A DNA stretch of 24,342 bases from Pseudomonadota bacterium (GTDB taxonomy: Bacteria > Myxococcota_A > Polyangia > Fen-1088). Below, in pieces: positions 7,911 through 16,162 of this stretch. The stretch covers positions 1-24,342 of the forward strand of contig JAEXQJ010000038.1 of assembly GCA_023438785.1 (NCBI GenBank), in the 5' to 3' direction. Each line of letters opens with the position of its first letter. The stretch's first letter is position 1. Made by a program: the position numbers and the translations under genes. Under the pieces are notes generated by a model, which searched no databases, was not told the DNA's origin, and saw only the letters and a program-made list of their open reading frames with translations.

Positions 7911-8510
7911 GTGAGTCGCGAATCCAAGCTAGCGCCGGCCGTCGCTGAGCCGGCGGCCCCACGGTCTGACTTGCTGCCGCGGCTCAGGCGCCGCGAGCAC
8001 CAGGCCCAGCGACAGGTCTACCTGGCCCACCAGCGGGCGCTGCAGGTCCTGGCTGCCAGCGTTCTCCGTTGCGCGGCCGAGGCCGAGGCTTTGGTGGCGG
8101 ACGTGCTCACCGATTTCCTGTACCGCTACGTGGATACTCTGCAGCGAGAGGAATCGATCGAGGCCTATTTGCGCATGATGACGACCCGGCGGGCGCGCCG
8201 GCACCTCGACATGCAGCGCCGGGCTCGGGAAGTGAACAGCCGCGACATGGCCGCGGAACCCGACCTGCCCGCGGTCGCCGAAGGGGCGAAGTGGCAGCGC
8301 TGGGTCGATGACTGCCTGGCCGCCCTGGCGGACAAGCCCCGCCAGCTTCTCCGGCTCCATTTCGGTCATGACCTGAGCCTGAGTGAAATCGGCCAGCAGC
8401 TTGGCATAACCAAGCAGGCGGTCAGCAAGACCGTGCTCAAGAGTCTGGCTCTGCTGCGGCGGTGTCTCAGAGGCAAGGGCGCCCCCATGCTCGACGGGCC
8501 CGATTTCTAG
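7911..8510 (+). CDS. ECF-type RNA polymerase sigma factor
   Basis: A sigma-70 family protein of about 199 residues from GTG 7911. An upstream in-frame GTG at 7866 would add 15 residues, and neither has a clear ribosome site, so the start is unsure. Region 2 is seen around EAEALVADVLTDFLYRYVD, where the core-binding helix normally reads 'DAEDLVQEVF'. Region 4 is the helix-turn-helix in LSEIGQQLGITKQAVSKTV near the C-terminus, preceded by the usual ALADKPRQLLRLHF helix. It has no region 1 or 3, as in ECF factors. It is transcribed divergently from the anti-sigma factor and caspase genes, with 174 bases between the starts, and most likely drives their expression and its own. The -35 recognition sequence cannot be deduced with confidence from the intergenic region. 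Confidence 0.85.
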   Translation: MSRESKLAPAVAEPAAPRSDLLPRLRRREHQAQRQVYLAHQRALQVLAASVLRCAAEAEALVADVLTDFLYRYVDTLQREESIEAYLRMMTTRRARRHLDMQRRAREVNSRDMAAEPDLPAVAEGAKWQRWVDDCLAALADKPRQLLRLHFGHDLSLSEIGQQLGITKQAVSKTVLKSLALLRRCLRGKGAPMLDGPDF

Positions 8511-8591
8511 TCGCGCTGTCCCCTTCAGCCGAGCCCATGTAGGCAATTTCTCTATTCACTCGCACCCGCGCCAGGGCATATTGCGGGGCGT

Positions 8592-8846
8592 ATGTACCGC
8601 GTGCAGATCGTCGAGACGTTCCGCATGGCCAGCCTGGAGTTGGCGGTGCACGCGCGTCGCGCGGCAGCCCCGGCGCCCATGGTCCGTGCCGTGGCAGCGG
8701 CCCCGGCGGTGCACGACGAGCGCCCTGCCCTGCCCTTCTGGTCCGCGCCCCGCGAGCCCTTGCCTGCCCGTCTGACCACCCGCCCCAACCTGTATCGCGC
8801 CCGCCGCGCCATCGACGCGTACAGCCGCGCCATGAGCAGCCGCTAG
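8592..8846 (+). CDS. Small basic hypothetical protein
   Basis: An 84-residue reading frame from ATG 8592 with strong G/C preference at third codon positions and a purine-rich GCGGGG stretch before the start. The product has an N-terminal VQIVETFRMASLELAVHARR segment that could form an amphipathic helix, an Ala/Pro-rich middle, and a C-terminal YRARRAIDAYSR helix. The C-terminal 'RRAIDAY' pattern resembles a class of tiny proteobacterial proteins of unknown function, but I cannot name the family. It sits between the sigma factor gene and the hydrogenase operon, converging on the phosphatase gene with 19 bases between stops. It has no signal peptide or membrane helix. An overlapping minus-strand frame of similar length exists but is Arg/Ala-rich with no recognisable pattern. 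Confidence 0.5.
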   Translation: MYRVQIVETFRMASLELAVHARRAAAPAPMVRAVAAAPAVHDERPALPFWSAPREPLPARLTTRPNLYRARRAIDAYSRAMSSR

Positions 8847-8865
8847 CAGCCGTCGAGCTGCGCGA

Positions 8866-10014
8866 TCAGGTGACGTCGACCACCACCAGTTTCCCGGCGG
8901 CGATCAGGCGATCGCGAATGAGGGGCACCGTGCGCGTGCGCGGCAGGATGCCTTTCTGCTGAAACGAGATGTCTTGGTTGGCGGGATTGCAGGCCGTGCC
9001 CAGGAAGAAGTGCACCCGATCCGCGTCGCGCAGCAGGCCGCAGAGCTGAGTCACCCCGCTCCATTCGTCGTAGCGCGCCGGATCCTCGTCGAGGATGTTG
9101 TAGACTTGGTTGAGGGTGATGGCGCCCTCGGTGACCAGGTCGATGCCCTCGATGCGGTAGCTGGGCGGGGCCACCAGGGTCTGGAAGTCGTCGTCCATTT
9201 CGACCTTCTTGCCCAAATGGCGGGCCACGATCTTGGCGCTGGTCGCCCCGCACACCACCTTCCACCCGGGCGTGGCCAAAAAGCGCATCACCACCTCCTT
9301 GTCGAACGAAGGTTGGCGTGGCGGTCCGGTGAGGATGGAGAGCTGCTTGCCCGGCCGACAGTGAGCCAGCACCGCCGTGCAGTCGTCGCCTGCCTTGTCG
9401 CCCCAGGTCTGGCGCGCCCGCTTGTGCAGATAGGCAGCCAGCCCGTCCAGCGGCGCTTTGCGCCCCAGGGCCGTGTCCAGGCACCGGGCCGCGTTCTCGA
9501 TGCCCCAGCCGTCGCGGAAGCTGGTGCCGATCCCGGCCTGGGTCACACCGTCGCTGACCAGGACCAGCCCCTCACCCTCGTTGAGGTGGCAGTGGCTCTC
9601 GCCCAACAGGGCCGCGTCGGCGTGAAATAGGCGTTGCGGCAGCACGGAGGCGTGCAGGACACCGGCCAAGATGGGCGCAGGCATGTCGTAGGTCAGGACC
9701 TCGGCCTCACCCGAATGGAGGATGCGCGCCACCGTCAAGGCCGCGTACATCGGGGTTTGGCCCCGGCTCGCGTGAATGGTGGCCACCACACGGGCGAAGG
9801 CGTCACGCAGGGACAGGCCCTGCTTTTCCAATTCCAACAGGCGAGCCGTGTGGAGCTGCGCGGCCACGTTGGCGCGAATCCCCGAGCCCATCCCGTCGCA
9901 GCACACCACGGTGGTCCAGCCCGGGCTGCGCACCACCTTCACCACGTCACCCGACGGCTGGCCCGCCCGCTTGGGTGATGCGGCGATCTCTACCTCGACG
10001 TGAAGGTATTCCAT
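8866..10014 (-). CDS. Hydrogenase-associated PP2C/SpoIIE serine phosphatase
   Basis: A 382-residue protein from ATG 10014; its start overlaps the end of the sensory hydrogenase gene by 25 bases. Residues 1-220 are a PP2C-type phosphatase of the SpoIIE class: CDGMGSG (metal ligand D40), VSDGVTQAG (D155) and GDDCTAVL (D210/D211) keep the acidic residues that bind the two metal ions. Residues about 225-382 are an additional domain I cannot assign; it holds VVCGATSAKIVARHLG and FFLGTACNPANQ. Phosphatases of this class are encoded beside [FeFe]-hydrogenase operons in several anaerobes and are thought to act downstream of the PAS/H-cluster sensor. The substrate, perhaps an anti-sigma antagonist or a phosphorylated regulator, is not in the window. 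Translation is probably coupled to the upstream gene because its own ribosome site is poor. Confidence 0.88.
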   Translation of the reverse strand: MEYLHVEVEIAASPKRAGQPSGDVVKVVRSPGWTTVVCCDGMGSGIRANVAAQLHTARLLELEKQGLSLRDAFARVVATIHASRGQTPMYAALTVARILHSGEAEVLTYDMPAPILAGVLHASVLPQRLFHADAALLGESHCHLNEGEGLVLVSDGVTQAGIGTSFRDGWGIENAARCLDTALGRKAPLDGLAAYLHKRARQTWGDKAGDDCTAVLAHCRPGKQLSILTGPPRQPSFDKEVVMRFLATPGWKVVCGATSAKIVARHLGKKVEMDDDFQTLVAPPSYRIEGIDLVTEGAITLNQVYNILDEDPARYDEWSGVTQLCGLLRDADRVHFFLGTACNPANQDISFQQKGILPRTRTVPLIRDRLIAAGKLVVVDVT

Positions 10015-11741
10015 CGCCAGCGCGAAATGGGATCGTTGCCGCCGTCGTTCTTGCCCGCCAACTTGATGAGGTTCTCGACCAGGACCTCACCCTTGGCCGT
10101 GCTTTCGCCCAGGAACTGCGCCAATTGCTGGGCGATGGCCACCTGGTGATCGAGCAACTCCTGCGCCTGAGCGATGGTTTGCGTGCGTAGCTGCTCCAGC
10201 TTGTGCTGGTCCGACTGATTCCCCGAGATATCGACGAAGAAGCCCACGTACTGCTGGGCGACTTTCAACTCATAGAGGATCTCGTGGCACAGCACCCCGA
10301 AGCGCGTGTGGTTCACCGTCAATTCGAGGTGCCGTTCGGGACCCGCCGCGATCCGCATGAAAGGCTCCGGATCCATGAGCTCGGAGATGTGCTTGCCGAG
10401 CATGGTTTCGCTGGAACGGAAGAGCCGCCGGAAGGCGGGATTCATGCTCAGGATCTGGAAGTGCGCGTCCAGCACCAGGATGCCGTTGGGGCTGGCCTCC
10501 AGGATGCGGTCGGTGCGCATCTCGGCCAGGCGGCGCATGTGGGGAATGCACATGTCGGGCTCGGCCATGCCGCGCACGGCGGCGATGGCGTTGTCGCGAC
10601 AGCTCGCATAGCCGCAGGCGCCGCAGTCCAAGCGATCCTCGGGCGCGGTCTTGCCCGTGCGGGCCAACATCTCTTCGATGGCCGCCTCGCTGACCGGGGC
10701 CAAATCGGGGCGTTTGGGCGTAAGCCCGCGGTCGACCAGGAGCGCGTCGTCGGCGGTGGCCGTCACGCCCGGGCCCGCGTGGGCCGCGTGTTGCTCGACG
10801 GCAAAACGGCGCGCGTGAAGATTGCGCCGGCTGGCCGCGGCCGGACCGTTGGCGCATCCGCCGGGGCAAAACAGCGGCTCCAGCACGCGCGGTGCGGGTT
10901 CGGCGACCAGCAGATCGAGGGCGCGATCCACGTCGGCGAAGCCGCTCACCGAGAAGGCCTCGTGCCCCAGGCCGCGGGTCACCAGGTGCGCCGTGCGCAG
11001 GGCGCCCTCGGGCAAGGGATAAAGGCGTGCCTCGCCCGCCACCTCGTCGAACTCGCTCTCCTCGCAGGCCGCGAGGGTGATGCCCTCCTGGGCCAGCCAC
11101 TCACCGAGCTCTTCGAAGGTCAGCACCACGTCCACCGCGCCCGCCACGTCCGCGCGCTCGGCCTCGGCCTTCTTGGCCACGCAGGGCCCGATGAACACCA
11201 CGCGCGTGTCCGCCCCGAAGCGCTGCTTGAGCCAGCGCGCGTGCGCCACCATGGGCGAGGCGATGGGCGTGAGTAGCCCGGCCTGCTCCGGACGATAGCG
11301 GCGCACGTACTCGATGACCGCCGGGCACGAGGCCCACACATGCGACTCCGCGGCGCGCTCGCCGATGTAGGCCGCGCCCACCCGCGCCACTTCCTTGGCC
11401 CCCACCGCCGTCTCGGCCACGTGGCTGAAGCCCAACCGCCGCAGCGCCGAGGCCAGACGGCGCTGCTCCCAGGGCTCGAAGACGCCCGCGTAGGCGGGAG
11501 CCATGCTGGCCACCGTGCGCCCCTTCTGATTCACGCAGCGGATGGCCTCGGCCACGTCGTTGCGATAGGCCTTGGCCTTCTGCGGGCACTCGCGGATGCA
11601 TGTGCCGCAGGCGATGCACAGCTCGGGCACAACCTGGGCCTGGCCGTCGTGTACGCGGATCGCCTTCACCGGACAGGCGCGCAGGCAGCGATGACAATCG
11701 CGGCAACGCGCCTTGCGGGTGAAGACGATCTCGCTAGCCAT
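9990..11741 (-). CDS. Sensory [FeFe]-hydrogenase-like protein with PAS domain
   Basis: A 583-residue protein from ATG 11741 (GGAG seven bases upstream), overlapping the hydA stop by 8 bases. Order of domains: two [4Fe-4S] sites (C13/16/19/23; C42/45/48/52), an H-cluster domain (about 70-300), a further Fe-S module (C373, C376, C381, C398), a PAS domain (about 411-505) and a coiled C-terminal helix (about 510-560). The H-cluster ligands are kept (C139 in ASCP, C187 in GPCVAKK, C292 and C296 in CPGGC). The proton-relay Cys found in catalytic TSCCP is Ser here, and the Met of IMPC is Gly. This is the pattern of sensory hydrogenases, not fast catalytic ones. Probable role: sense H2 or redox state and pass it through PAS to the adjacent phosphatase. 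Confidence 0.92.
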   Translation of the reverse strand: MASEIVFTRKARCRDCHRCLRACPVKAIRVHDGQAQVVPELCIACGTCIRECPQKAKAYRNDVAEAIRCVNQKGRTVASMAPAYAGVFEPWEQRRLASALRRLGFSHVAETAVGAKEVARVGAAYIGERAAESHVWASCPAVIEYVRRYRPEQAGLLTPIASPMVAHARWLKQRFGADTRVVFIGPCVAKKAEAERADVAGAVDVVLTFEELGEWLAQEGITLAACEESEFDEVAGEARLYPLPEGALRTAHLVTRGLGHEAFSVSGFADVDRALDLLVAEPAPRVLEPLFCPGGCANGPAAASRRNLHARRFAVEQHAAHAGPGVTATADDALLVDRGLTPKRPDLAPVSEAAIEEMLARTGKTAPEDRLDCGACGYASCRDNAIAAVRGMAEPDMCIPHMRRLAEMRTDRILEASPNGILVLDAHFQILSMNPAFRRLFRSSETMLGKHISELMDPEPFMRIAAGPERHLELTVNHTRFGVLCHEILYELKVAQQYVGFFVDISGNQSDQHKLEQLRTQTIAQAQELLDHQVAIAQQLAQFLGESTAKGEVLVENLIKLAGKNDGGNDPISRWRWNTFTSR

Positions 11742-13749
11742 GCACGCTCTCCGTGTGCCCCGTTTCCTTCGGCAGAGGGGCCAGGGCCGCTTGAATGGCC
11801 GCCAGGGCCAGCTCTGTGGTGGCGTGGTGGATGACCTTTTCGCCCACCGTCACGGTGGGTCCGCGATCGCAGGCCTCGTGACAGAAGCTGGCCGTGATGT
11901 CCACCCGGTCCGCCAGACCCAGCCTCTCCACCTCGGCGATGAGGTGGCGCAGCAGCGTCTGGGCTCCGCGCACGTGGCAGCTCGTGCCCACGCACACCGT
12001 GACCGACAGCGCCGCGCTCGCCGTCCCTGTCACCAGCTGCATCGGGGCCCCGTCGATGCGGGCGCGGTTCTGGTAGTGAGTGTGCAGCAAGGCGTGGGCC
12101 TTGTGTCCGCCCACCGGTCCCAGCACGCGCTCGTAGTGAGCTTGCAGCTGCGGGTTCTCGCCGGAGCGGTGCAGATCGAGCATCTTGTCTGCATCGTACA
12201 GGCCCTTGCTGCGCGCGCGAATCGTGCCCTTCTGGCGCACCGGATTGCCCGCGCCGTTCACACAGCCGCCCGGGCAGGCCATGACCTCGATGAGGTCGTA
12301 TTCCGCCTCGCCGCTCTCCACCCGAGCCAGCAGCTTCTTGGCGTTGGCCAAGCCGCTGACCACCGCCAGGCGCAGCGGCGTCTGCCCCACGCGCAGCTCC
12401 ACCTCGCGCACGGCATTCTCGCTGCGCACGGCCAAGAAGCTCTGATCGCGGGCCGCGCCCAACTCCTCGGCAGCCTGGCGCAGCACGGCCTCGCTCACGC
12501 CGCCCGACACGCCGAACAGCAAGGCCGCACCGGTCTTCATGCCGAAGGGGCTGTCCAACGATTCGGGGTCTAGGTCGGTGAAGCGCAGCCCGGCCTCGTC
12601 CATCATGCGCACTAGCTCCTGCGTGGTGAGCACGAAGTCCACGTCGCGCTCGCCGTCCTTGCGGAACTTGTCCAGCGCCGCCTCGCCCTTCTTGGCCGTG
12701 CACGGCATGATGCTGACCACCACCAGGCGCTTGCCCGCCGGCGCCCCCTCATTCTTGATCACCGAGCCCAGCATCTGCTGCGGCGACTTGCACGACGACA
12801 GATGGCTGACCCACTTGGGGTAGTACTGCTCCACGAAGCGCACCCAGGCCGGGCAGCACGACGTGAGGTGGGGCAGGCGCTCGCCCTTGGTCTTGCGGCC
12901 CAAGAACTCGTGCGTCTCTTCCAACACCGTCAGGTCCGCCGAATAGGCCGTGTCGTAGACGCGGGCAAAGCCCAGCGCCTTGAGCCCGGCCACGATCTGT
13001 CCCGTGGTCACCGTGCCGGCGGGCAGGCCATAGGCCTCGCCCAAGGCCACGCGCACCGCGGGGGCGATCTGCGCCACCACCTCGTTGCCCTTGTCGGCCA
13101 AGGCCGCGAACACGGGCGCCACATCTGAGCGCGGTACCAGGGCCGCCGTGGGGCACACGCTGGCGCACTGGCCACAGCCCACGCATTCCACGTGGTCCAG
13201 CTCCTTTCCGAAGGCGGGCACCACGGACACGTTGGCGCCGCGGAAGGCGAAGTCGATGGCGCCGATGCCCTGCACTTCCTTGCACACGCGCACGCAATCA
13301 CCGCACAGCACGCACTTGTTGGGATCGCGCACCAGGTAGGGCGACGACTTGTCCAGGGGCCGCGTGCACTCTGCCTTCTTGAAGCGCACCGTGCTCACGC
13401 CCAGCTTGCGCGCTAGGTCCTGCAGTTGGCAATTGCTGCTCTTGGGGCAGGTCGGGCAGTTCATCTCGTGGTTGGCCAGCAGAAGCTCCAGCGTCATCCG
13501 CCGCATCTCGCGCAGCTCAGGCGTGTGCGTGCGCACCTTGGCCCCGGCCTCGGGGGCCACCGAGCACGAGGCCATGATGCCCTTGCCCTCCACCTCGACC
13601 AGGCACAGGCGGCAGGCGCCGTAGACGCTCAATTGCGAGTGGTAGCAGAAGGTCGGCAGGTCCACGTTGGCCTTGCGGATGACCTCCAGCAGGTTGCGCT
13701 CGCCTTCGATGACGACCGGGCGACCATTGATTTCGACCGTGGCGCTCAT
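11734..13749 (-). CDS. hydA: [FeFe] hydrogenase catalytic subunit HydA (NADH-linked trimer)
   Basis: A complete 671-residue subunit from ATG 13749, with GGAG seven bases upstream inside the end of hydB. It carries an N-terminal [2Fe-2S] domain (C35, C46, C49, C62), a His-Cys3 [4Fe-4S] site (H94, C98, C101, C107), two [4Fe-4S] sites (C146/149/152/156 and C189/192/195/199) and the H-cluster domain. The latter has LTSCCPAW (C298 proton relay, C299), IMPCTAKKGE (C350) and EVMACPGGC (C492, C496), all intact. A small-subunit region follows, then a C-terminal thioredoxin-like [2Fe-2S] domain (C586, C591, C623, C627). This modular layout and length match the Thermotoga-type bifurcating HydA (about 645 residues). 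It reduces protons or oxidises H2 in the cytoplasm. The maturases needed for the H-cluster are not encoded here. Confidence 0.96.
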   Translation of the reverse strand: MSATVEINGRPVVIEGERNLLEVIRKANVDLPTFCYHSQLSVYGACRLCLVEVEGKGIMASCSVAPEAGAKVRTHTPELREMRRMTLELLLANHEMNCPTCPKSSNCQLQDLARKLGVSTVRFKKAECTRPLDKSSPYLVRDPNKCVLCGDCVRVCKEVQGIGAIDFAFRGANVSVVPAFGKELDHVECVGCGQCASVCPTAALVPRSDVAPVFAALADKGNEVVAQIAPAVRVALGEAYGLPAGTVTTGQIVAGLKALGFARVYDTAYSADLTVLEETHEFLGRKTKGERLPHLTSCCPAWVRFVEQYYPKWVSHLSSCKSPQQMLGSVIKNEGAPAGKRLVVVSIMPCTAKKGEAALDKFRKDGERDVDFVLTTQELVRMMDEAGLRFTDLDPESLDSPFGMKTGAALLFGVSGGVSEAVLRQAAEELGAARDQSFLAVRSENAVREVELRVGQTPLRLAVVSGLANAKKLLARVESGEAEYDLIEVMACPGGCVNGAGNPVRQKGTIRARSKGLYDADKMLDLHRSGENPQLQAHYERVLGPVGGHKAHALLHTHYQNRARIDGAPMQLVTGTASAALSVTVCVGTSCHVRGAQTLLRHLIAEVERLGLADRVDITASFCHEACDRGPTVTVGEKVIHHATTELALAAIQAALAPLPKETGHTESVHG

Positions 13750-13751
13750 GA

Positions 13752-15656
13752 TCAGACTCCTTCAATCGCACCCAGGCGGCAGGCCTTGGCACAGGCGCCG
13801 CAACGGGTACACAGGGCATCGTTGATGAGGTGGACTTGGCGCTTGGCGCCCGTGATGGCCCCAACCGGGCAGGCCTTGATGCACACGCCACAACCCTTGC
13901 ACTTGGCCGGGATGACGTGCGGGCGCAGCAGCGCCTTGCATCGCTTGGCGGGGCAGCGCTTCTCCACCACGTGGGCCAGATACTCGTCGCGGAACAGCCG
14001 CATCATGGACAACACGGGGTTGGGCGCGGTCTTGCCCAGGCCGCACAGCGAGCCCTTCTGAACGGTGCGCGCCAACTGTTCGAGCAAGGCCAAGGTGTCC
14101 AGGGTGGCCCGGCCCTCCACGATGTCGTCGAGCAAGGCCAGCATCTGCTTGGTGCCCTCGCGACACAGGACGCATTTGCCGCACGACTCGTTCTGCGTGA
14201 ACTGCATGAAGAAGCGGGCCATGGACACCATGCACGTGTCCTGGTTCATGACCACCAGGCCACCCGAGCCCACCATGGCGCCGATGCCGCGCAACGAATC
14301 GAAGTCGAGCGGCAGATCGAGGTGGTCGGGCGTCAGGCAGCCGCCCGAGGGTCCGCCGATCTGCACGGCCTTGAGCTCCGAGGGCCCGCTGCCGTCGTCG
14401 GTGGTCACGCCGCCGCCCACGCCGAACACGATGTCGCGCAGGGTGGCGCCGAAGGACACCTCGATGAGCCCCGTGTTCACCACGTGGCCAGTGAGGGCGA
14501 AGGTCTTGGTGCCTGGCGAGGTGCGCGAGCCCAAGGTACGGAAGGCATCGACGCCCATGTTGAGGATGCGCGGCACGGTGGCCAGCGTCTCCACGTTGTT
14601 GATGACCGTGGGCTTGCCCCACAGGCCGGCCTGGGCCGGGAACGGCGGCTTGGGCGCGGGCATCCCCCGCTTGCCCTCCACCGAGGCGATGAGCGCCGTC
14701 TCCTCGCCACACACGAAGGCGCCCGCTCCCTCCATCACCGTGATGGTCAGGCTCTCCTTCGTCCCGAAGAGGTTGTCGCCCAGCAAGCCCGCTTTGGTCG
14801 CGTCGGCCACTGCCTTGCGCACGCGGCGCACGGCCAGCGGGTACTCGGCGCGCACGTAGACGAAGGCGCCGCTGGCCCCCACCGCGCGGGCCGCGATGAG
14901 CAGTCCCTCGATCACGCTGTGGGGATTGCCCTCCATCACGCTGCGGTCCATGAAGGCACCGGGATCGCCCTCGTCGCCGTTGCAGATGACGTACTTGGGC
15001 GTGGCGGGCTGCACGCGCGCCAGCTCCCACTTGCGACCCGTGGGGAAGCCACCGCCGCCGCGCCCGCGCAGGCCGGAACGCTCGATCTCGGCGCACACCT
15101 GTTGCGGGGTCATGCTGGTGTAGGCGCGACAGGCGGCTTGGTAGCCGCCGCGCGACAGGTACTCCGGCAGGCTGTCCGGATCGATGATCCCGCACTCCTT
15201 GAGGACAAAGCGATGTTGCGCCTTGTAGAAGGGGATTTCGCTGACCCCGCGGCAGCGTTGCCCCGCCGCCTTGTCCAGGTAGAGCAGGCGCTCCACGGGT
15301 TGCCCGCGCCCCAGGGTGGTCTCCACGATCTCGGTCACGTCGGCCTTCTTCACGCGCGTGTAGAGGATCCCGTCGGGCAGGATGGTGGCCAGGGGGCCCA
15401 TCTGGCAGAACCCCTGGCAGCCGCTGCGCGAGACGTGCACGAAGCCGGGCGCGGGCGCTTCCTCGGGGCGCAACTCGGCGACCACCGGCAGCCCCGCGGC
15501 CTCGATGGCGCGCACGAATTCGTTGAACACGTCCAGAGCGCCAGAAGCCATGCAGCCCGTGCCGGCGCAGATCACCACGCGCCGCTGCGCCCCGCTGGCC
15601 GCCGCGTCGTAGGCCCGACCTTGTTCGAGCAATCGTTCTTGTGTCAGGGCACTCAT
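13752..15656 (-). CDS. hydB: Hydrogenase NADH/FMN subunit HydB (NuoF-like)
   Basis: A 634-residue protein from ATG 15656 with AAGGAGA upstream; the ATGA overlap with the hydC stop couples their translation. N-terminal thioredoxin-like [2Fe-2S] domain (C30, C35, C80, C84), then the NuoF-type core with the NADH/FMN glycine-rich loop GRGGGGFPTG (198-207) and NGDEGDPGAF (226-235), an SLBB segment, and the NuoF [4Fe-4S] site (C492, C495, C498, C538). The C-terminus adds two ferredoxin clusters (C586/589/592/596; C616/619/622/626). This is the bifurcating HydB layout (about 626 residues in Thermotoga), not the shorter NuoF of complex I. It passes electrons between NAD(H), ferredoxin and HydA. Whether it really bifurcates cannot be read from sequence alone. 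Confidence 0.95.
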   Translation of the reverse strand: MSALTQERLLEQGRAYDAAASGAQRRVVICAGTGCMASGALDVFNEFVRAIEAAGLPVVAELRPEEAPAPGFVHVSRSGCQGFCQMGPLATILPDGILYTRVKKADVTEIVETTLGRGQPVERLLYLDKAAGQRCRGVSEIPFYKAQHRFVLKECGIIDPDSLPEYLSRGGYQAACRAYTSMTPQQVCAEIERSGLRGRGGGGFPTGRKWELARVQPATPKYVICNGDEGDPGAFMDRSVMEGNPHSVIEGLLIAARAVGASGAFVYVRAEYPLAVRRVRKAVADATKAGLLGDNLFGTKESLTITVMEGAGAFVCGEETALIASVEGKRGMPAPKPPFPAQAGLWGKPTVINNVETLATVPRILNMGVDAFRTLGSRTSPGTKTFALTGHVVNTGLIEVSFGATLRDIVFGVGGGVTTDDGSGPSELKAVQIGGPSGGCLTPDHLDLPLDFDSLRGIGAMVGSGGLVVMNQDTCMVSMARFFMQFTQNESCGKCVLCREGTKQMLALLDDIVEGRATLDTLALLEQLARTVQKGSLCGLGKTAPNPVLSMMRLFRDEYLAHVVEKRCPAKRCKALLRPHVIPAKCKGCGVCIKACPVGAITGAKRQVHLINDALCTRCGACAKACRLGAIEGV

Positions 15657-16162
15657 TGGGCTGTCTCCTTGGCGACGATGTCGTCGACGATCCGGCAGGC
15701 CGCCTCGGGCGTGACCTGGCCGTGCACCTGCTCGTTCACCAGCAGCACGGGTGCCAGGCCGCAGGCGCCCAGGCACGACACAGTCTCCACCGTGAACAGC
15801 AGATCGTCGGTGGTGGGCTTGGACTCGCTCACGCGCAGCTTGGCGCGCAGGGCCTCCAAGATGGGAATGGAACGCTTCACGTGGCAGGCCGTGCCGTCGC
15901 ACAGGCGCAGCACGTACTTGCCCTTGGGGGCCAAGGCGAAGTGGGCATAGAAGGTGGCCACGCCGTAGACTTCGGCGGGCGGCAGGCCCAGCGAGGTGGC
16001 CACGTAGGTCATGACCTCCTCGGGCAGGTAGCGGTACTCCTCCTGGACAGCCTGCAGGATGGGGATCAGGCACGACGGCTTGTGGTCGTAGCTCGCCAGG
16101 ATGTCGCAGACCTTTTGGAACCGCCGCCCCGGCAGTGTGGACGGACTATCTTCGGCCAGCAT
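15653..16162 (-). CDS. hydC: Hydrogenase [2Fe-2S] subunit HydC (NuoE-like)
   Basis: A 169-residue thioredoxin-like ferredoxin from ATG 16162; AGAGGAG lies about ten bases upstream, inside the end of rex, which it overlaps by 17 bases. Residues about 15-75 are the helical bundle of NuoE proteins (LIPILQAVQEEYRYLP, then EVYGVATFYAHF). The [2Fe-2S] cluster ligands are C88 and C93 (LCDGTACHVK) and C130 and C134 (SCLGACGLAP). All four ligands are present and the length is normal for the family. It forms the smallest subunit of the NADH-linked hydrogenase with HydA and HydB. The gene order rex-hydC-hydB-hydA implies a single transcript under redox control. Confidence 0.95.
   Translation of the reverse strand: MLAEDSPSTLPGRRFQKVCDILASYDHKPSCLIPILQAVQEEYRYLPEEVMTYVATSLGLPPAEVYGVATFYAHFALAPKGKYVLRLCDGTACHVKRSIPILEALRAKLRVSESKPTTDDLLFTVETVSCLGACGLAPVLLVNEQVHGQVTPEAACRIVDDIVAKETAQ

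Noticed and set aside
9990..11741. A second catalytic hydrogenase
   Set aside because: The proton-relay Cys is replaced, the Met of IMPC is lost, and a PAS domain and phosphatase neighbour point to sensing.
13830..15950. A 706-codon open frame on the plus strand opposite hydB and hydC
   Set aside because: It mirrors the codon structure of hydB and hydC; its product is His/Ala/Gly/Arg-rich with no domain pattern. High GC at third positions keeps the antisense frame open.
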